DNA of 64,000 nt from Arthrobacter pigmenti (GCF_011927905.1 NZ_JAATJL010000001.1:1922001-1986000); one strand, 5' to 3'. Positions 8,766-18,468 are shown, counted from the first letter of the stretch. The notes: generated by a model from the sequence alone, not told the origin. Numbers and translations are program-made.

Positions 8766-9893
8766 CTAGCGGAGGCCGGTCTTGCGCTCGAGGGCGAGAG
8801 CAATCAGCTCATCGATCAGCTCCGTGTAAGTCAGCCCCGACTTCGCCCACATTTGCGGGTACATGCTGATCGGGGTGAAGCCGGGCATGGTGTTGATCTC
8901 GTTGATGATCAGCTCGCCCGCCGGCGTGTAGAAGAAGTCCACGCGCGAAAGGCCCTCCGTTCCGAGGGCATCGAACGCCCGGGCAGCGAGTTCACGAACC
9001 CGCTCGGTCACATCCGGGGGCAGGTCCGCAGGGCAGCTCAGCTCGGCAGCGGACCCGTCCACATACTTGGCCTCGAAGTCATACCACTCATGCTCCCCCG
9101 GCTGCACGGCAATCTCGCCCGGGAGACTGGTACGCGGGTCATTGGTGCTGCGGCCCTGCAGGACTGCCACTTCAATCTCCCGGCCAACAATCCCGGCCTC
9201 GACAATGACCTTTGGATCGAACTCGCGCGCAGCCTCCACGGCGGTCTCCAGCTCCGCCGGGGAGGTTGCGCGCGTTATACCCATCGAGGAGCCGGCACGC
9301 GCAGGCTTCACGAACACCGGGAAGCCGAGCCGCGAGGCCCGCTCCAGGCTTACCGACCGGTCACGAGACCACTCGCGGTCGGTAATCACCTCGTAGGGAC
9401 CGACAGTCAGCCCCGCCGAGGCAAACACCACCTTCATGTAGTGCTTGTCCATTCCGACGGCGGACGCGAGCACACCCGCGCCAACGTACCGCACATCGGC
9501 CATCTCCAGCATGCCCTGCAGCGTGCCGTCCTCACCGAACGGACCGTGCAGCAACGGCAGAACAACGTCGACCTCACCCAGGCTCCGCGGCATCCGGTCG
9601 GACGAGGTGGCCACGAGTTCCTGCGCCTGGCCCTCACCGGTTGCCGTTGCGAGCACCACCGACTCGGGTGAGGCGGGCACCTCCGGCAGCACCGAGGAGC
9701 GCAGCGACCACTGCGCCGGATCCGAGGAAACCAGCGACCACTGGCCGTTCTTCGCGATACCGACGGGGACGACGTCGTACTTGTTCCTGTCGATCGCGTC
9801 GAGGACGCCAGCGGCCGTCACACAACTGACCGAATGCTCGCTCGAGCGCCCGCCGAACAGCACGAGGACACGGGGCTTGCCAGAAGAAGTCAC
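8766..9893 (-). CDS. ddl: D-alanine--D-alanine ligase
   Basis: 375 aa. The opening VLVLFGGRSSEHSVSC is the Ddl N-terminal signature. LLHGPFGEDGTLQGMLEMADVRYVG and the Mg/ATP site RVDFFY...INEINTMPGFT are the ATP-grasp hallmarks. The enzyme joins two D-Ala residues to make the peptidoglycan precursor dipeptide in the cytosol. Its start overlaps the gpsA stop by 4 nt, so it is coupled to gpsA and plsC. Normal length, all motifs present; the main housekeeping Ddl is the likely role. Confidence 0.95.
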   Translation of the reverse strand: MTSSGKPRVLVLFGGRSSEHSVSCVTAAGVLDAIDRNKYDVVPVGIAKNGQWSLVSSDPAQWSLRSSVLPEVPASPESVVLATATGEGQAQELVATSSDRMPRSLGEVDVVLPLLHGPFGEDGTLQGMLEMADVRYVGAGVLASAVGMDKHYMKVVFASAGLTVGPYEVITDREWSRDRSVSLERASRLGFPVFVKPARAGSSMGITRATSPAELETAVEAAREFDPKVIVEAGIVGREIEVAVLQGRSTNDPRTSLPGEIAVQPGEHEWYDFEAKYVDGSAAELSCPADLPPDVTERVRELAARAFDALGTEGLSRVDFFYTPAGELIINEINTMPGFTPISMYPQMWAKSGLTYTELIDELIALALERKTGLR

Positions 9894-10921
9894 AGTTCGC
9901 CTTCGGATTTCAGTTCGCGGGCCAGCAGGCGCGGGCCGAGATCGTGTACCGACAGGTTGCCCTGCAGCACGGCAACAACACTAGCGGTGATCGGCATATC
10001 GACGCGCAGTTGACGCGCGAGGTCCAATACGGCCTGCGCGGACTTGATGCCCTCGGCGGTCTGGTTCATATGGGCGGTGACTTCATCGAGCGTGAGGCCC
10101 TGGCCGAGCAGGCGGCCGGCCGTATGGTTCCGTGACAGCGAGGACGAGCAGGTGGCGATCAGGTCCCCCATACCGGCGAGCCCCGCCATTGTCTCCGCCT
10201 CCGCGCCAAGAGCCACTGCAAGGCGGGTGGTTTCGGCGAGCCCGCGCGTGATGACAGAGGCCTTGGTATTGTCGCCCATCTGCTTGCCCTCGCAGATACC
10301 CACAGCCAGCGCGATCACATTCTTCACGATCCCACCGATTTCCACCCCCACCACGTCCGTGTTGGTGTAGGGCCGGAAGTACGACGCCGTGCAGGCAGCC
10401 GCGATCCACGTCGCCACCTCGGGGTCCGGACACGCCACCACAGACGCCGTGGGCTCCTGCCGCGCGATCTCCATGGCGAGGTTCGGACCGGAAACCACCG
10501 CGATGCGCTCCGCAGGCAGACCCAATTCACCGGCAAGCACCTGGCTCATGCGGTCATCGGTGCCCACCTCAAGGCCCTTCATGAGGGAAACGACGACGGC
10601 GTCAGGCGAGATCAGCGGCTTCCACCCACCCAGCTGGGACCGCAGCGACTGGGCGGGAACTGCGATCACCACGAGCTCAACGTCCGCCAGCACGGCCGCG
10701 ACATCCGTGGAGCACGTGATGTTGCCGGGCAGAACCGTCTCGGCCAGATACTGGCTGTTGGTGTGGTGGGTGTTGACTTCCTCAGCGATGTCCTCGCGGC
10801 GCGCCCACAACCGTACCTGCGTACCGTGCCGCTTCCCGGCGTCGGCAAGCACTTTGGCGAACGTGGTCCCCCAACTGCCGGCCCCCAGGACGGCGACGAC
10901 GGCGGGAGGCCGACGCGTCAC
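9890..10921 (-). CDS. gpsA: NAD(P)-dependent glycerol-3-phosphate dehydrogenase
   Basis: 343 aa. The Rossmann nucleotide site is AVLGAGSWGTTFAKVLADAG, and the substrate/catalytic region is VGVEIGGIVKNVIALAVGICEG with the catalytic Lys in VKN. It converts dihydroxyacetone phosphate to sn-glycerol 3-phosphate for phospholipid synthesis. Its stop overlaps the ddl start and its start overlaps the plsC stop, each by 4 nt. Placement next to an acyltransferase matches its role in supplying the acyl acceptor. Confidence 0.96.
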   Translation of the reverse strand: MTRRPPAVVAVLGAGSWGTTFAKVLADAGKRHGTQVRLWARREDIAEEVNTHHTNSQYLAETVLPGNITCSTDVAAVLADVELVVIAVPAQSLRSQLGGWKPLISPDAVVVSLMKGLEVGTDDRMSQVLAGELGLPAERIAVVSGPNLAMEIARQEPTASVVACPDPEVATWIAAACTASYFRPYTNTDVVGVEIGGIVKNVIALAVGICEGKQMGDNTKASVITRGLAETTRLAVALGAEAETMAGLAGMGDLIATCSSSLSRNHTAGRLLGQGLTLDEVTAHMNQTAEGIKSAQAVLDLARQLRVDMPITASVVAVLQGNLSVHDLGPRLLARELKSEGEL

Positions 10922-11676
10922 TGAGCCTCACCCTGAGGGGTCTCGAAGTTTCGCCCGGTCCGCTTCTGTTTCTTCGCGGCCGGATCCCAGCGCTCGGTGG
11001 GCGGGGTCTTCCCGCGCAGCTCGGCAACAAGCGCCGTCAAATCTTCCATGATGCGTTCCGTTGCCGCATCCAGCGTACTCCGCGTAATTGGGCCGCCCTG
11101 GAACTCCGAGAGGTCCACAGGCTTGCCCACCAGCACGCGGGAGGTCTTGCGCGGGAACAGGTAGAGCCGCTTGGCGTAGCGCGGGAAAACCTCGTGCGCT
11201 CCCCAGTGGGCAATCGGGACCACAGGCGCGCCGGTCTGGAGGGCCAGGCGGGCGGCGCCGGTCCGGCCCTTCATCGGCCACATGTCCGGATCCCGCGTCA
11301 GCGTCCCTTCCGGGTAGATGATGATCCCGCCACCGGCCTCGATTGCCTCTTTGGCGATATCGAGGGAGCGGTTGGCTCCCGCCGTGGTGCGCTCAACCGG
11401 TACCTGCAGGGTGGCGCGCAGTGCCGCCCCGACCACGGGAACCTTGAACAGGGACGCCTTGGCGAGGAAGTGCGGAAGGACCTTGTTGTTGTAGAGGAAG
11501 TGGCCTACCACCACGGGATCGATCTCGGTGACGTGGTTTGGGCACACGATGAACCCCGTGCTGCGCGGCAGGTTCTCGGCACCCTTCCATTCCTTGGACA
11601 TCATGGCGTTCATGAGCGGCCGAAGAATGGTGGCGAGCACCGCGAACGTCGCGCGCGAGGAGAAAGGTTCCTTCAT
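10918..11676 (-). CDS. plsC: 1-acyl-sn-glycerol-3-phosphate acyltransferase
   Basis: About 252 aa from ATG 11676 (MKEPFSSRATF). The frame extends 31 codons further upstream, but that stretch is Pro/Arg-rich and runs into murA, so the internal ATG is preferred. Acyltransferase block I appears as NHVTEIDP (NHxxxxD) and block III as YPEGTLTRD. The enzyme acylates lysophosphatidic acid at the membrane to give phosphatidic acid. Operon with gpsA, which makes the starting glycerol 3-phosphate. Basic Lys-rich C-terminal tail (AAKKQKRTGR). Confidence 0.9.
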   Translation of the reverse strand: MKEPFSSRATFAVLATILRPLMNAMMSKEWKGAENLPRSTGFIVCPNHVTEIDPVVVGHFLYNNKVLPHFLAKASLFKVPVVGAALRATLQVPVERTTAGANRSLDIAKEAIEAGGGIIIYPEGTLTRDPDMWPMKGRTGAARLALQTGAPVVPIAHWGAHEVFPRYAKRLYLFPRKTSRVLVGKPVDLSEFQGGPITRSTLDAATERIMEDLTALVAELRGKTPPTERWDPAAKKQKRTGRNFETPQGEAQ

Positions 11677-11698
11677 ACTGGTTGGTCCACCGCCGCGG

Positions 11699-13066
11699 CT
11701 AGCGGCCGGTCCCGGAGGTGGCGTTCTGTGCGGCGTCGTCGATCTGCGCGACATCGAAATCCGCGCCAAGGCCCTCGAGCTTGTCCTGGAAGCGCTCGTA
11801 CCCGCGGTTGATCAGCTCAATACCGGTCACCCGCGAGGTTCCGTTTGCTGCCAGCGCCGCGATGAGGTGGCTGAAGCCGCCCCGGAGGTCCGGCACATCG
11901 ATGTCGGTTCCGCGCAGCTGCACCGGGCCGGAAATGACGGCCGAGTGCAGGAAGTTCCGCTGTCCGAACCGGCACGGCACGCTGCCGAGGCATTCGCGGT
12001 GCACCTGGATGTTGGCACCCATGCGGACCAGGGCATCGGTGAAGCCGAACCGGTTCTCATACACGGTCTCGTGGACGATCGAAACGCCCTCGGCCTGCGT
12101 CAGCGCGACCACGAGAGGCTGCTGCCAGTCCGTCATGAAGCCGGGGTGGACGTCCGTCTCGAGGACGAGCGGCGAGAGCTTGCCGCCCGGGTGGTAGAAG
12201 CGGATGCCGTCGTCGTTCACGTCAAACGCCCCGCCGATCTTGCGGTAAGTATTCAGGAACGCGGTGAGGTCCAGCTGGCGGGCGCCCTCAACGTAGATGT
12301 CCCCCCGGGTGACCAGTGCGGCCGAGGCCCAGGAAGCTGTCTCGTTTCGGTCCGAAATGGCCTTGTGATTGAAGCCGGCAAGTTCCTTGACGCCCTCGAT
12401 CCGGATGGTGCGGTCAGTCTGCACGGCGATGATGGCGCCCATCTTCTGCAGCACGGCAATGAGATCCATGATCTCCGGCTCGACGGCGGCGCCCCTCAGC
12501 TCGGTGATGCCCTCGGCGCGCGTTGCGGTCAGCAGGACCTGCTCCGTGGCACCCACGCTCGGGTACGGCAGCTCGAGCTTGGCGCCGTGCAGTCCCTTCG
12601 GGGCGGAGATGGAGATGCCACCGGGCCGCTTGTCGACAACGGCACCGAAGTTCCGCAACACCTGCAGGTGGTAGTCGATGGGGCGGTCACCGATCTTGCA
12701 GCCGCCGAGGTCCGGGATGAACGCTTCGCCGATGCTGTGCATGAGGGGGCCACAGAAAAGAATGGGAATGCGCGAATCCCCGGCGTGCGCGTCGATGTCC
12801 TTCGAGGCCGCCATCTTGGCGTTCGCGGGATCCATGGTGAGATCCCCGGTCACCTCATCCTTGGTCACCTCAACGCCATGCAGCTTCAGCAAGCTGGTTA
12901 CGACGTCTACATCCTTGATCTCCGGTACGTTCCGAAGCACCGACGGCGCGTTGCCCAGCAGGGCCGCGACCATTGCTTTCGGCACCAGGTTCTTGGCGCC
13001 GCGGACGGTCACCTTGCCTGCGAGAGGGACACCACCACGGATTGTCAGAACGCTACCCATGAACAC
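11699..13066 (-). CDS. murA: UDP-N-acetylglucosamine 1-carboxyvinyltransferase
   Basis: 455 aa from GTG 13066, or 453 aa from ATG 13060; a purine-rich AAGGAA lies 5 nt before the GTG and 11 nt before the ATG. The EPSP-synthase-type fold opens with LTIRGGVPLAGKVTVRGAKN. The loop DLGGCKIGDRPIDYH keeps the catalytic Cys that fosfomycin alkylates; mycobacterial MurA has Asp here, so fosfomycin sensitivity of this enzyme is predicted. It transfers enolpyruvate to UDP-GlcNAc, the first committed step of peptidoglycan synthesis. The plsC-gpsA-ddl genes follow within 23 nt. Confidence 0.95.
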   Translation of the reverse strand: MFMGSVLTIRGGVPLAGKVTVRGAKNLVPKAMVAALLGNAPSVLRNVPEIKDVDVVTSLLKLHGVEVTKDEVTGDLTMDPANAKMAASKDIDAHAGDSRIPILFCGPLMHSIGEAFIPDLGGCKIGDRPIDYHLQVLRNFGAVVDKRPGGISISAPKGLHGAKLELPYPSVGATEQVLLTATRAEGITELRGAAVEPEIMDLIAVLQKMGAIIAVQTDRTIRIEGVKELAGFNHKAISDRNETASWASAALVTRGDIYVEGARQLDLTAFLNTYRKIGGAFDVNDDGIRFYHPGGKLSPLVLETDVHPGFMTDWQQPLVVALTQAEGVSIVHETVYENRFGFTDALVRMGANIQVHRECLGSVPCRFGQRNFLHSAVISGPVQLRGTDIDVPDLRGGFSHLIAALAANGTSRVTGIELINRGYERFQDKLEGLGADFDVAQIDDAAQNATSGTGR

Positions 13067-13226
13067 CTAATTTCCTTCAACGTGTAAGCCCCAACAGCAG
13101 ATAAGACTCCTGCTAAGCATAGGAGCTACTGTTACCAGACTGAAATACCGACGGGTCCCCGGATGGGATCGTGTTGCACCGTGTTGTGCCCGTCTGGGAG
13201 TTCAAACGGCCTGGTTACGCGGAGAA

Positions 13227-13262
13227 TTCCGGATGCGCGGGTGATCTTCCTTGCATCCGGAA
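13227..13262 (-). terminator. Hairpin terminator after leuD
   Basis: TTCCGGATGC at 13227-13236 is complementary to GCATCCGGAA at 13253-13262 with a 16-nt loop. It lies just past the leuD stop on the minus strand. The rest of the 202-bp gap 13067-13268 is the murA upstream region; I see no gene in it. Confidence 0.55.
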
Positions 13263-13268
13263 ATTCGG

Positions 13269-13868
13269 CTAGGTGCGGGCGGGCAGGGTGGTCGGCTTGA
13301 AACTCGGCCGCTCTGCTTCAAACGCCGTGATGGATTCCTCGTGGCGCAGGGTCAGCCCGATGTCATCAAGGCCCTCCAGAAGGCGCCAGCGCGTGTAGTC
13401 GTCAATCTGGAACGGGGCGACGATGGAGCCGCAGGTCACGAGGCGGGCCTCAAGGTCCACGGTGATCTCGGTTCCCGGGTGGTTCTCGAGCTCTTTCCAG
13501 ATCAGCTCAATGTCGTCCTGCGCGAGCTGGGCCGCGACCAGGCCCTGCTTGCCGGAGTTTCCGCGGAAGATGTCAGCGAACCGAGAGGACAGGACAGCCC
13601 GGAAGCCGAAATCCTTCAAAGCCCAGACTGCGTGCTCGCGGGAGGAGCCGGTGCCGAAGTCCGGGCCGGCAACAAGTACCGATCCACGGTTGAACGGCTC
13701 GGTGTTCAGGATGAAGTTTTCATCCTTGCGCCAGGCCGCGAACAGTGCGTCCTCGAAACCGGTGCGGGTGATCCGCTTCAGGTAGACGGCGGGGATGATT
13801 TGGTCGGTATCCACGTTGCTTTGCCGCAGTGGAACGCCGATCCCGGTGTGCGTGGTGATCTTTTCCAT
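13269..13868 (-). CDS. leuD: 3-isopropylmalate dehydratase small subunit
   Basis: 199 aa from ATG 13868, preceded by a strong AAGAGGAG ribosome site; an upstream extension of the frame lies within leu[28 protein letters not shown] is the normal LeuD start, and [14 protein letters not shown] is the swivel-domain substrate loop. With LeuC it isomerises 2-isopropylmalate to 3-isopropylmalate in leucine synthesis. It follows leuC by 19 nt. Confidence 0.96.
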   Translation of the reverse strand: MEKITTHTGIGVPLRQSNVDTDQIIPAVYLKRITRTGFEDALFAAWRKDENFILNTEPFNRGSVLVAGPDFGTGSSREHAVWALKDFGFRAVLSSRFADIFRGNSGKQGLVAAQLAQDDIELIWKELENHPGTEITVDLEARLVTCGSIVAPFQIDDYTRWRLLEGLDDIGLTLRHEESITAFEAERPSFKPTTLPART

Positions 13869-13887
13869 TTTTGCTCCTCTTACCCGT

Positions 13888-15357
13888 TCAGGCGGCGTGG
13901 CTGGCTGAGTCCTCGGCGCGCAGCGCAGCGCCGGGTGGTACGGGCTCGAGGTCACTGGGCGAACTCAGGGTGCCGCGCACCGCCGTCGCAGCCGCCACAA
14001 CGGGCGAGACGAGGTGCGTGCGCCCGCCCTTGCCCTGCCTGCCCTCGAAGTTGCGGTTCGACGTCGATGCGCACCGCTCCCCCGGCGCCAGCTGGTCCGG
14101 ATTCATTCCCAGGCACATCGAGCAGCCGGCAAAACGCCATTCCGCGCCGAAGTCCTTGAACACCTTGTCGAGCCCCTCGGCCTCGGCTTCGAGCCGGACG
14201 CGAGCGGATCCCGGGACCACCATCATGCGGATATTCGGGTCTTTCTGACGGCCTCGAATGATGTCCGCGGCCAGTCGCAGGTCTTCCACCCGGCTGTTGG
14301 TGCAGGAACCGAGGAATACGGTGTCCACCCGGATGTTCTTCATGGGCGTTCCGGCTTCGAGGGCCATGTACTCGAGGGCCCGCTTGCAGGCCGCTTTCTC
14401 GTTCTCGTCAGCGAAATCATCGGGTGAAGGCACGGACTGGCTGAGCGAGACGCCCTGGCCAGGGTTGGTGCCCCACGTGACAAAGGGCTCAAGTTCATTG
14501 GCGTCGAGGAACACCTCGGCGTCGAACACGGCGTCGTCGTCGGTCCGCAGGGTGCGCCAGTTCTCAACGGCGGCATCCCAGTCAGCCCCCTCCGGGGCGT
14601 GCGGGCGGCCCTTGAGGAACTCGAACGTAGTCTCATCCGGGGCAACCATGCCGGCGCGTGCCCCGGCCTCGATCGACATGTTGCAGATGGTCATGCGTGC
14701 GTCCATGGACAGGGAGCGGATCGCTGAACCGCGGTACTCCAGGACGTAGCCCTGACCGCCGCCGGTGCCGATCTTCGCGATGACGGCGAGGATGATGTCC
14801 TTCGACGTTACACCGGGCTTCAGCGTGCCCTCGACGTTGATGGCCATGGTCTTGAACGGATTGAGCGAGAGCGTCTGGGTGGCCATGACGTGCTCAACCT
14901 CGGAGGTGCCGATACCCATTGCCAGGGCACCGAACGCGCCGTGGGTAGAGGTGTGGGAGTCACCGCAGACAACCGTGAGGCCGGGCTGGGTGAGGCCGAG
15001 CTGCGGACCGATGATGTGCACAATGCCCTGCTGCGCGTCGCCCAGCGAGTGCAGCCGGATACCGAATTCCTTGCAGTTCGAACGCAGCGTCTCGATCTGC
15101 GTTCGGCTGGTCAGGTCCGCGATCGGCTTGTCGATGTCGATGGTGGGCGTGTTGTGGTCCTCGGTGGCGATTGTCAGGTCAGGACGGCGCACCGGCCGTC
15201 CTGCCAGCCGCAGGCCCTCGAAGGCCTGGGGGGACGTGACCTCGTGGACGAGGTGAAGGTCGATGTAGAGCAGGTCCGGCTGCGCCTGGCCACCTACAAC
15301 CTCGCCCTTGCGCACAATATGCGATTCCCAGACTTTTTCTGCGAGCGTCTTGCCCAT
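13888..15357 (-). CDS. leuC: 3-isopropylmalate dehydratase large subunit
   Basis: 489 aa. The aconitase-type [4Fe-4S] ligands are Cys352 (GSCTNS), Cys412 and Cys415 (GCSMCLGMN). [20 protein letters not shown] and the N-terminal [13 protein letters not shown] are typical LeuC. It forms the active isomerase with LeuD. The promoter region carries a 19-bp perfect palindrome about 85 nt upstream of the start and faces a divergent IclR-type regulator, the arrangement known for LtbR/NdgR control of leuCD in actinobacteria. Confidence 0.97.
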   Translation of the reverse strand: MGKTLAEKVWESHIVRKGEVVGGQAQPDLLYIDLHLVHEVTSPQAFEGLRLAGRPVRRPDLTIATEDHNTPTIDIDKPIADLTSRTQIETLRSNCKEFGIRLHSLGDAQQGIVHIIGPQLGLTQPGLTVVCGDSHTSTHGAFGALAMGIGTSEVEHVMATQTLSLNPFKTMAINVEGTLKPGVTSKDIILAVIAKIGTGGGQGYVLEYRGSAIRSLSMDARMTICNMSIEAGARAGMVAPDETTFEFLKGRPHAPEGADWDAAVENWRTLRTDDDAVFDAEVFLDANELEPFVTWGTNPGQGVSLSQSVPSPDDFADENEKAACKRALEYMALEAGTPMKNIRVDTVFLGSCTNSRVEDLRLAADIIRGRQKDPNIRMMVVPGSARVRLEAEAEGLDKVFKDFGAEWRFAGCSMCLGMNPDQLAPGERCASTSNRNFEGRQGKGGRTHLVSPVVAAATAVRGTLSSPSDLEPVPPGAALRAEDSASHAA

Positions 15358-15440
15358 GGCCGGTTCCTCCGCGTGCCTTTGATCAGATCTTCCATTAACT
15401 GAAGCAGCCGCACGGCTTGGTGCGCCACCCCGACTACTTG

Positions 15441-15459
15441 CGTCTCAGATACTGAGACG
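15441..15459. promoter_or_regulatory. Palindromic operator between leuC and IclR regulator
   Basis: CGTCTCAG-ATA-CTGAGACG is a perfect 8+3+8 bp palindrome in the 115-bp divergent region, 14 nt before the regulator start. It is the only strong dyad there and is the likely site for the adjacent IclR protein acting on leuCD and on itself. Confidence 0.7.
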
Positions 15460-15472
15460 GCAATATCAACCT

Positions 15473-16192
15473 ATGGACAATTCTAGTGGCGTTGGCGTGA
15501 TTGATAAAGCGGCTCTTGTGCTGGACGCACTTGAGGCGGGGCCAACAACCCTCGCGCAGCTGGTGGTTTCCACCGGCCTCGCCCGCCCAACGGTTCACCG
15601 GCTCGCGCTTGCCCTGGTGCACCACCGCCTGGTCAGCCGTGACATCCAGGGGCGGTTTGTGCTCGGCAGCCGCCTCGTTGAGCTTGCCTCCGCGGCCGGT
15701 GAGGACCGCCTGATCGCCTCCGCCGGGCCCATCCTCCTCCAACTGCGCGACGCCACCGGCGAAAGCGCCCAGCTCTACCGACGCCAGGGCGATGCCCGCG
15801 TCTGCGTCGCTTCCGCTGAACGGCCCATCGGGTTGCGGGACACCATTCCCGTCGGCACCCAGCTGTCCATGAAGGCAGGCTCAGCTGCCCAGTGCCTGCT
15901 CGCCTGGGAAGACCATGACCGGCTGCTCCAGGGTCTGCAGAATGCCCGGTATACGCCGACAGTTCTGGCAGGAGTACGACGGCGGGGCTGGGCTCAGAGC
16001 CTCGGTGAACGCGAGGCGGGGGTTGCCTCGGTCTCGGCGCCCGTCCGCGGCCCGTCCGGGCGAGTGATCGCCGCCGTCTCAATATCCGGACCGATCGAAC
16101 GCCTCACCCGCCAGCCCGGCCGGATCCACGCCGAGGTGGTGGTGAACGCCGCACTGCAGCTGACCAACGCCGTCGGGAAATCAGCGGAGTAG
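15473..16192 (+). CDS. ltbR: IclR-family regulator, LtbR/NdgR-like
   Basis: 239 aa. The N-terminal winged helix spans roughly residues 8-60 (GVIDKAALVLDALEAGPTTL..STGLARPTVHRLALAL); the IclR ligand-binding domain follows (ESAQLYRRQGDARVCVASAE, SMKAGSAAQCLLAW). Position divergent from leuCD identifies it as the orthologue of LtbR/NdgR, which represses leucine and often tryptophan genes in Corynebacterium and acts on amino acid genes in Streptomyces. A perfect palindrome lies between it and leuC. The symbol rests on this synteny, so it is somewhat less certain than the family. Confidence 0.82.
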   Translation: MDNSSGVGVIDKAALVLDALEAGPTTLAQLVVSTGLARPTVHRLALALVHHRLVSRDIQGRFVLGSRLVELASAAGEDRLIASAGPILLQLRDATGESAQLYRRQGDARVCVASAERPIGLRDTIPVGTQLSMKAGSAAQCLLAWEDHDRLLQGLQNARYTPTVLAGVRRRGWAQSLGEREAGVASVSAPVRGPSGRVIAAVSISGPIERLTRQPGRIHAEVVVNAALQLTNAVGKSAE

Positions 16193-16268
16193 ACCGGGGG
16201 AACTTTCGTGCAGCTGTGGTGACATTCCAGCGCCTGAAGTCACCAGAGCCGCACGAAAGTTCCGGGTT

Positions 16269-16274
16269 TAGAGT
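16269..16274 (+). promoter_or_regulatory. -10 box of putative leaderless promoter (DUF1697 gene)
   Basis: TAGAGT is separated by 7 nt (GGGCTTC) from the ATG at 16282. There is no Shine-Dalgarno sequence in between, which supports a leaderless start there. Confidence 0.5.
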
Positions 16275-16281
16275 GGGCTTC

Positions 16282-16812
16282 ATGAGCGATTACGCGGTGT
16301 TCCTCCGGGGCGTGAACGTTGGCGGGGTCACCATCAAGTCAGCGGACCTCAGGCAGACAATGGCAGGGCTACCCGTCACGAATGTCAAGACCCTCCTGGC
16401 CTCCGGCAACGTGGTCTGCAGCAGCGATTTGGGCCTGGCTGAGCTGAAATCCGCTGCCGAGCAGGCGCTGCGGACGCGCTTCGGCTATGAGGCCTGGGTG
16501 GTGGTGCTCGATGCCGACGCGATCGCCCGCATCGTTGCCGAGTGCCCCTTCCCGGCTGACGACCCGACCACCCACACCTACATCACGCTCTTCTCGGACC
16601 CCGCCGTTCTCACAGAGCTGGTCACCTTCGCGGGCTCCATCAACGAACCGGTGCACGCGCTGGGCACCGTCGCCGCCGCATGGCAGTCTCCCAAGGGCCA
16701 GACGCTCGAAAGCCCCCTGAACGCCTTTACCAATAAGGCCCGCTTCAAAAGCGCAACCACCACGCGAAACATCCGGACCATGCAGAAAGTCCTCGCTGCG
16801 TTCAAGCGCTGA
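16282..16812 (+). CDS. DUF1697 domain protein
   Basis: 176 aa from ATG 16282. The frame is open 22 codons upstream, but the TANNNT box 7 nt before this ATG and the family start (YAVFLRGVNVGGVTIK) decide for it. FLRGVNVGG, VKTLLASGNVVC and the C-terminal ATTTRNIRTMQKVLA are the DUF1697 signature. The family has a ferredoxin-like fold and no known biochemical role. It converges with the GTPase gene at zero distance. Confidence 0.85.
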   Translation: MSDYAVFLRGVNVGGVTIKSADLRQTMAGLPVTNVKTLLASGNVVCSSDLGLAELKSAAEQALRTRFGYEAWVVVLDADAIARIVAECPFPADDPTTHTYITLFSDPAVLTELVTFAGSINEPVHALGTVAAAWQSPKGQTLESPLNAFTNKARFKSATTTRNIRTMQKVLAAFKR

Positions 16813-18468
16813 CTACCGGTGCTTCGCTGCTTCCTCCACGGCACGGGTAAATGCGTTGTAGCGTTCAACTTCGGCCGCGACAGGCGCCACCGCCACCGCG
16901 TCGGAGGTCCCGCTGATCGAGGCGACCAGCCGCCGTCGTACGCGTTTACCGCGCCGCTGCGCACCGAGGCGGGCCAGCGCCGCGCACAGAATGCCCAGGG
17001 CGATTCCCGCCGCCACTCCCCCGAGCGCCAGCAGCGTGGGCACCGGAATCCCCTCGACCCGGGGCGAGGGTGGAACCGGGAGCTGCAGGAATCCAAGGCC
17101 CGCCAGCACGCCCAACCAGCCGATCCCAACCACCATCGCGGCCAGGAACAGCCACTGGAGCACACCGGCTACCGGCCACCACCACGCGCGGGATCCGGAA
17201 GTGAAGTCCGTCTTCGCTACGGCGTCATCGAGGCTGTCAATGAGTTCCGGCTCGGAGCTCCTCGCGGCGTCCCGGATCGCCGTCCGCCAAGGTTCCACCG
17301 CACCGTTGGAGCTTTCCTCGCCGAAGTGCCGCAGGGCGCGGTCGACCGCTGCGCGTTGTGCAGGTCCGGGTTCCGGCAGCGAGGTCCTGCCGATGAATGA
17401 CTGCACATCGCTGTGGCGGAGGTTCAGCCGCCGCAGCGGATCCGCGCGAAGCCGCCCCAGCCACCGGGTGACCGGCCAGCCGGTCACTGCGTGGGCATCC
17501 CGGCGATAAGAGCGCACGACGGCGTCGATCACCGCGTCGGCGCCGGCAGCCCCTGCGAGCCGATCGGCAAGGGCAGTCCGCACAGTCTTCGAAGGGGCCG
17601 GCAGCTCGGCGCCGGTGAATTCCTGAAGCGAGGCAACGGCTACGTCGGCGTCCGCGGAGAGCCGCCCGGTCGCAGCCTCCTTCTTCCGCACGATCGCGCG
17701 GACATCCTCCGCGATTGTTTGCAGTCCGTGTCCGGTGACGGCAGACACAGGGTGCACTGTCACGGCGCCCAGCCCCTCAGCGGCAAGGATCTGCCTCAGC
17801 GAACCGGTCACCTGGTCAAGCTCGTCCTCCGCCAGCCGGTCCGCCTGGTTAAGGGCAACGAGCGTCACCGCCCCATGGGTAGCCAGCGGATCTAGGAAGT
17901 CGTGATGCAGTGCAGCGTCGGCGTACTTTTGTGGATCGGCGATCCAGAGCAGGACGTCCACCTGACCTGCCAGCCGCTCGACAATCGCGCGGTGACCGCG
18001 TTCCGTTGAGTCGAAGTCCGGGAGGTCCAGGAGGATCAGCCCGCCGTCGGCATCCGCGCGGCTGCCGTTCACCCCGGGAAGGAGGTGTGCGCCGTCGGGC
18101 ATGACATGACGGTTCTGCACCTCAAGCCAGTCCAGGAGGTCCGAGCTGCCGTCCTCACCCCAGATCACGGCGAGCGGTTCGGCTGTGGTGGGGCGTCGCG
18201 CAGCCACCCGCGCGAGGTCAGTGCCGGTGAGCGCGTTGAGCAGCGACGATTTCCCGCTTCCAGTGGGCCCGAACAGCCCGACGACCGTGTGCCCCGAGGA
18301 AAGAGACCGCCGCGTGCTCGCCCTGTCGAGCACTCCATACAGTTGCTGCAGCTCGTCTGCTTCGATGCGTCCAACAGCGAGTTCACGAGCAGTGTTCAGC
18401 GACTCCAGGCGCGTTGCCAGGCGTGCGTGCCGCTGCGATTCCAACCGCTCACCGCGATGCCGGCTCAC
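16813..18468 (-). CDS. Dynamin-like GTPase with two C-terminal membrane segments
   Basis: 551 aa. The G1/P-loop is GLFGPTGSGKSSLLNALTG near residue 65, G3 is LLDLPDFDSTERG and G4 is ALNQADR. The middle is helical and charged. Two hydrophobic segments lie near residues 425-465 (WWWPVAGVLQWLFLAAMVVG) and 475-500, followed by a basic tail, so the GTPase domain is cytosolic and membrane-anchored. It is coupled by a 4-nt overlap to a second, similar GTPase. Such tandem pairs recall DynA/DynB of Streptomyces and IniA/IniC of mycobacteria, which remodel membranes. The exact role is unknown. Confidence 0.8.
   Translation of the reverse strand: MSRHRGERLESQRHARLATRLESLNTARELAVGRIEADELQQLYGVLDRASTRRSLSSGHTVVGLFGPTGSGKSSLLNALTGTDLARVAARRPTTAEPLAVIWGEDGSSDLLDWLEVQNRHVMPDGAHLLPGVNGSRADADGGLILLDLPDFDSTERGHRAIVERLAGQVDVLLWIADPQKYADAALHHDFLDPLATHGAVTLVALNQADRLAEDELDQVTGSLRQILAAEGLGAVTVHPVSAVTGHGLQTIAEDVRAIVRKKEAATGRLSADADVAVASLQEFTGAELPAPSKTVRTALADRLAGAAGADAVIDAVVRSYRRDAHAVTGWPVTRWLGRLRADPLRRLNLRHSDVQSFIGRTSLPEPGPAQRAAVDRALRHFGEESSNGAVEPWRTAIRDAARSSEPELIDSLDDAVAKTDFTSGSRAWWWPVAGVLQWLFLAAMVVGIGWLGVLAGLGFLQLPVPPSPRVEGIPVPTLLALGGVAAGIALGILCAALARLGAQRRGKRVRRRLVASISGTSDAVAVAPVAAEVERYNAFTRAVEEAAKHR

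Noticed and set aside
8457..9671. 404-codon open frame on the plus strand opposite ddl
   Set aside because: Antisense shadow of ddl and the LacI gene; low-complexity Arg/Gly/His-rich composition and no start context.
11528..13087. 519-codon open frame opposite murA
   Set aside because: Antisense shadow of murA, a confident conserved gene; no family features.
15358..15440. Leucine attenuator leader peptide before leuC
   Set aside because: The only ATG (on the minus strand) reads a Lys/Arg-rich frame that runs into leuC and has just one early Leu; no Leu run and no attenuator hairpin pair.
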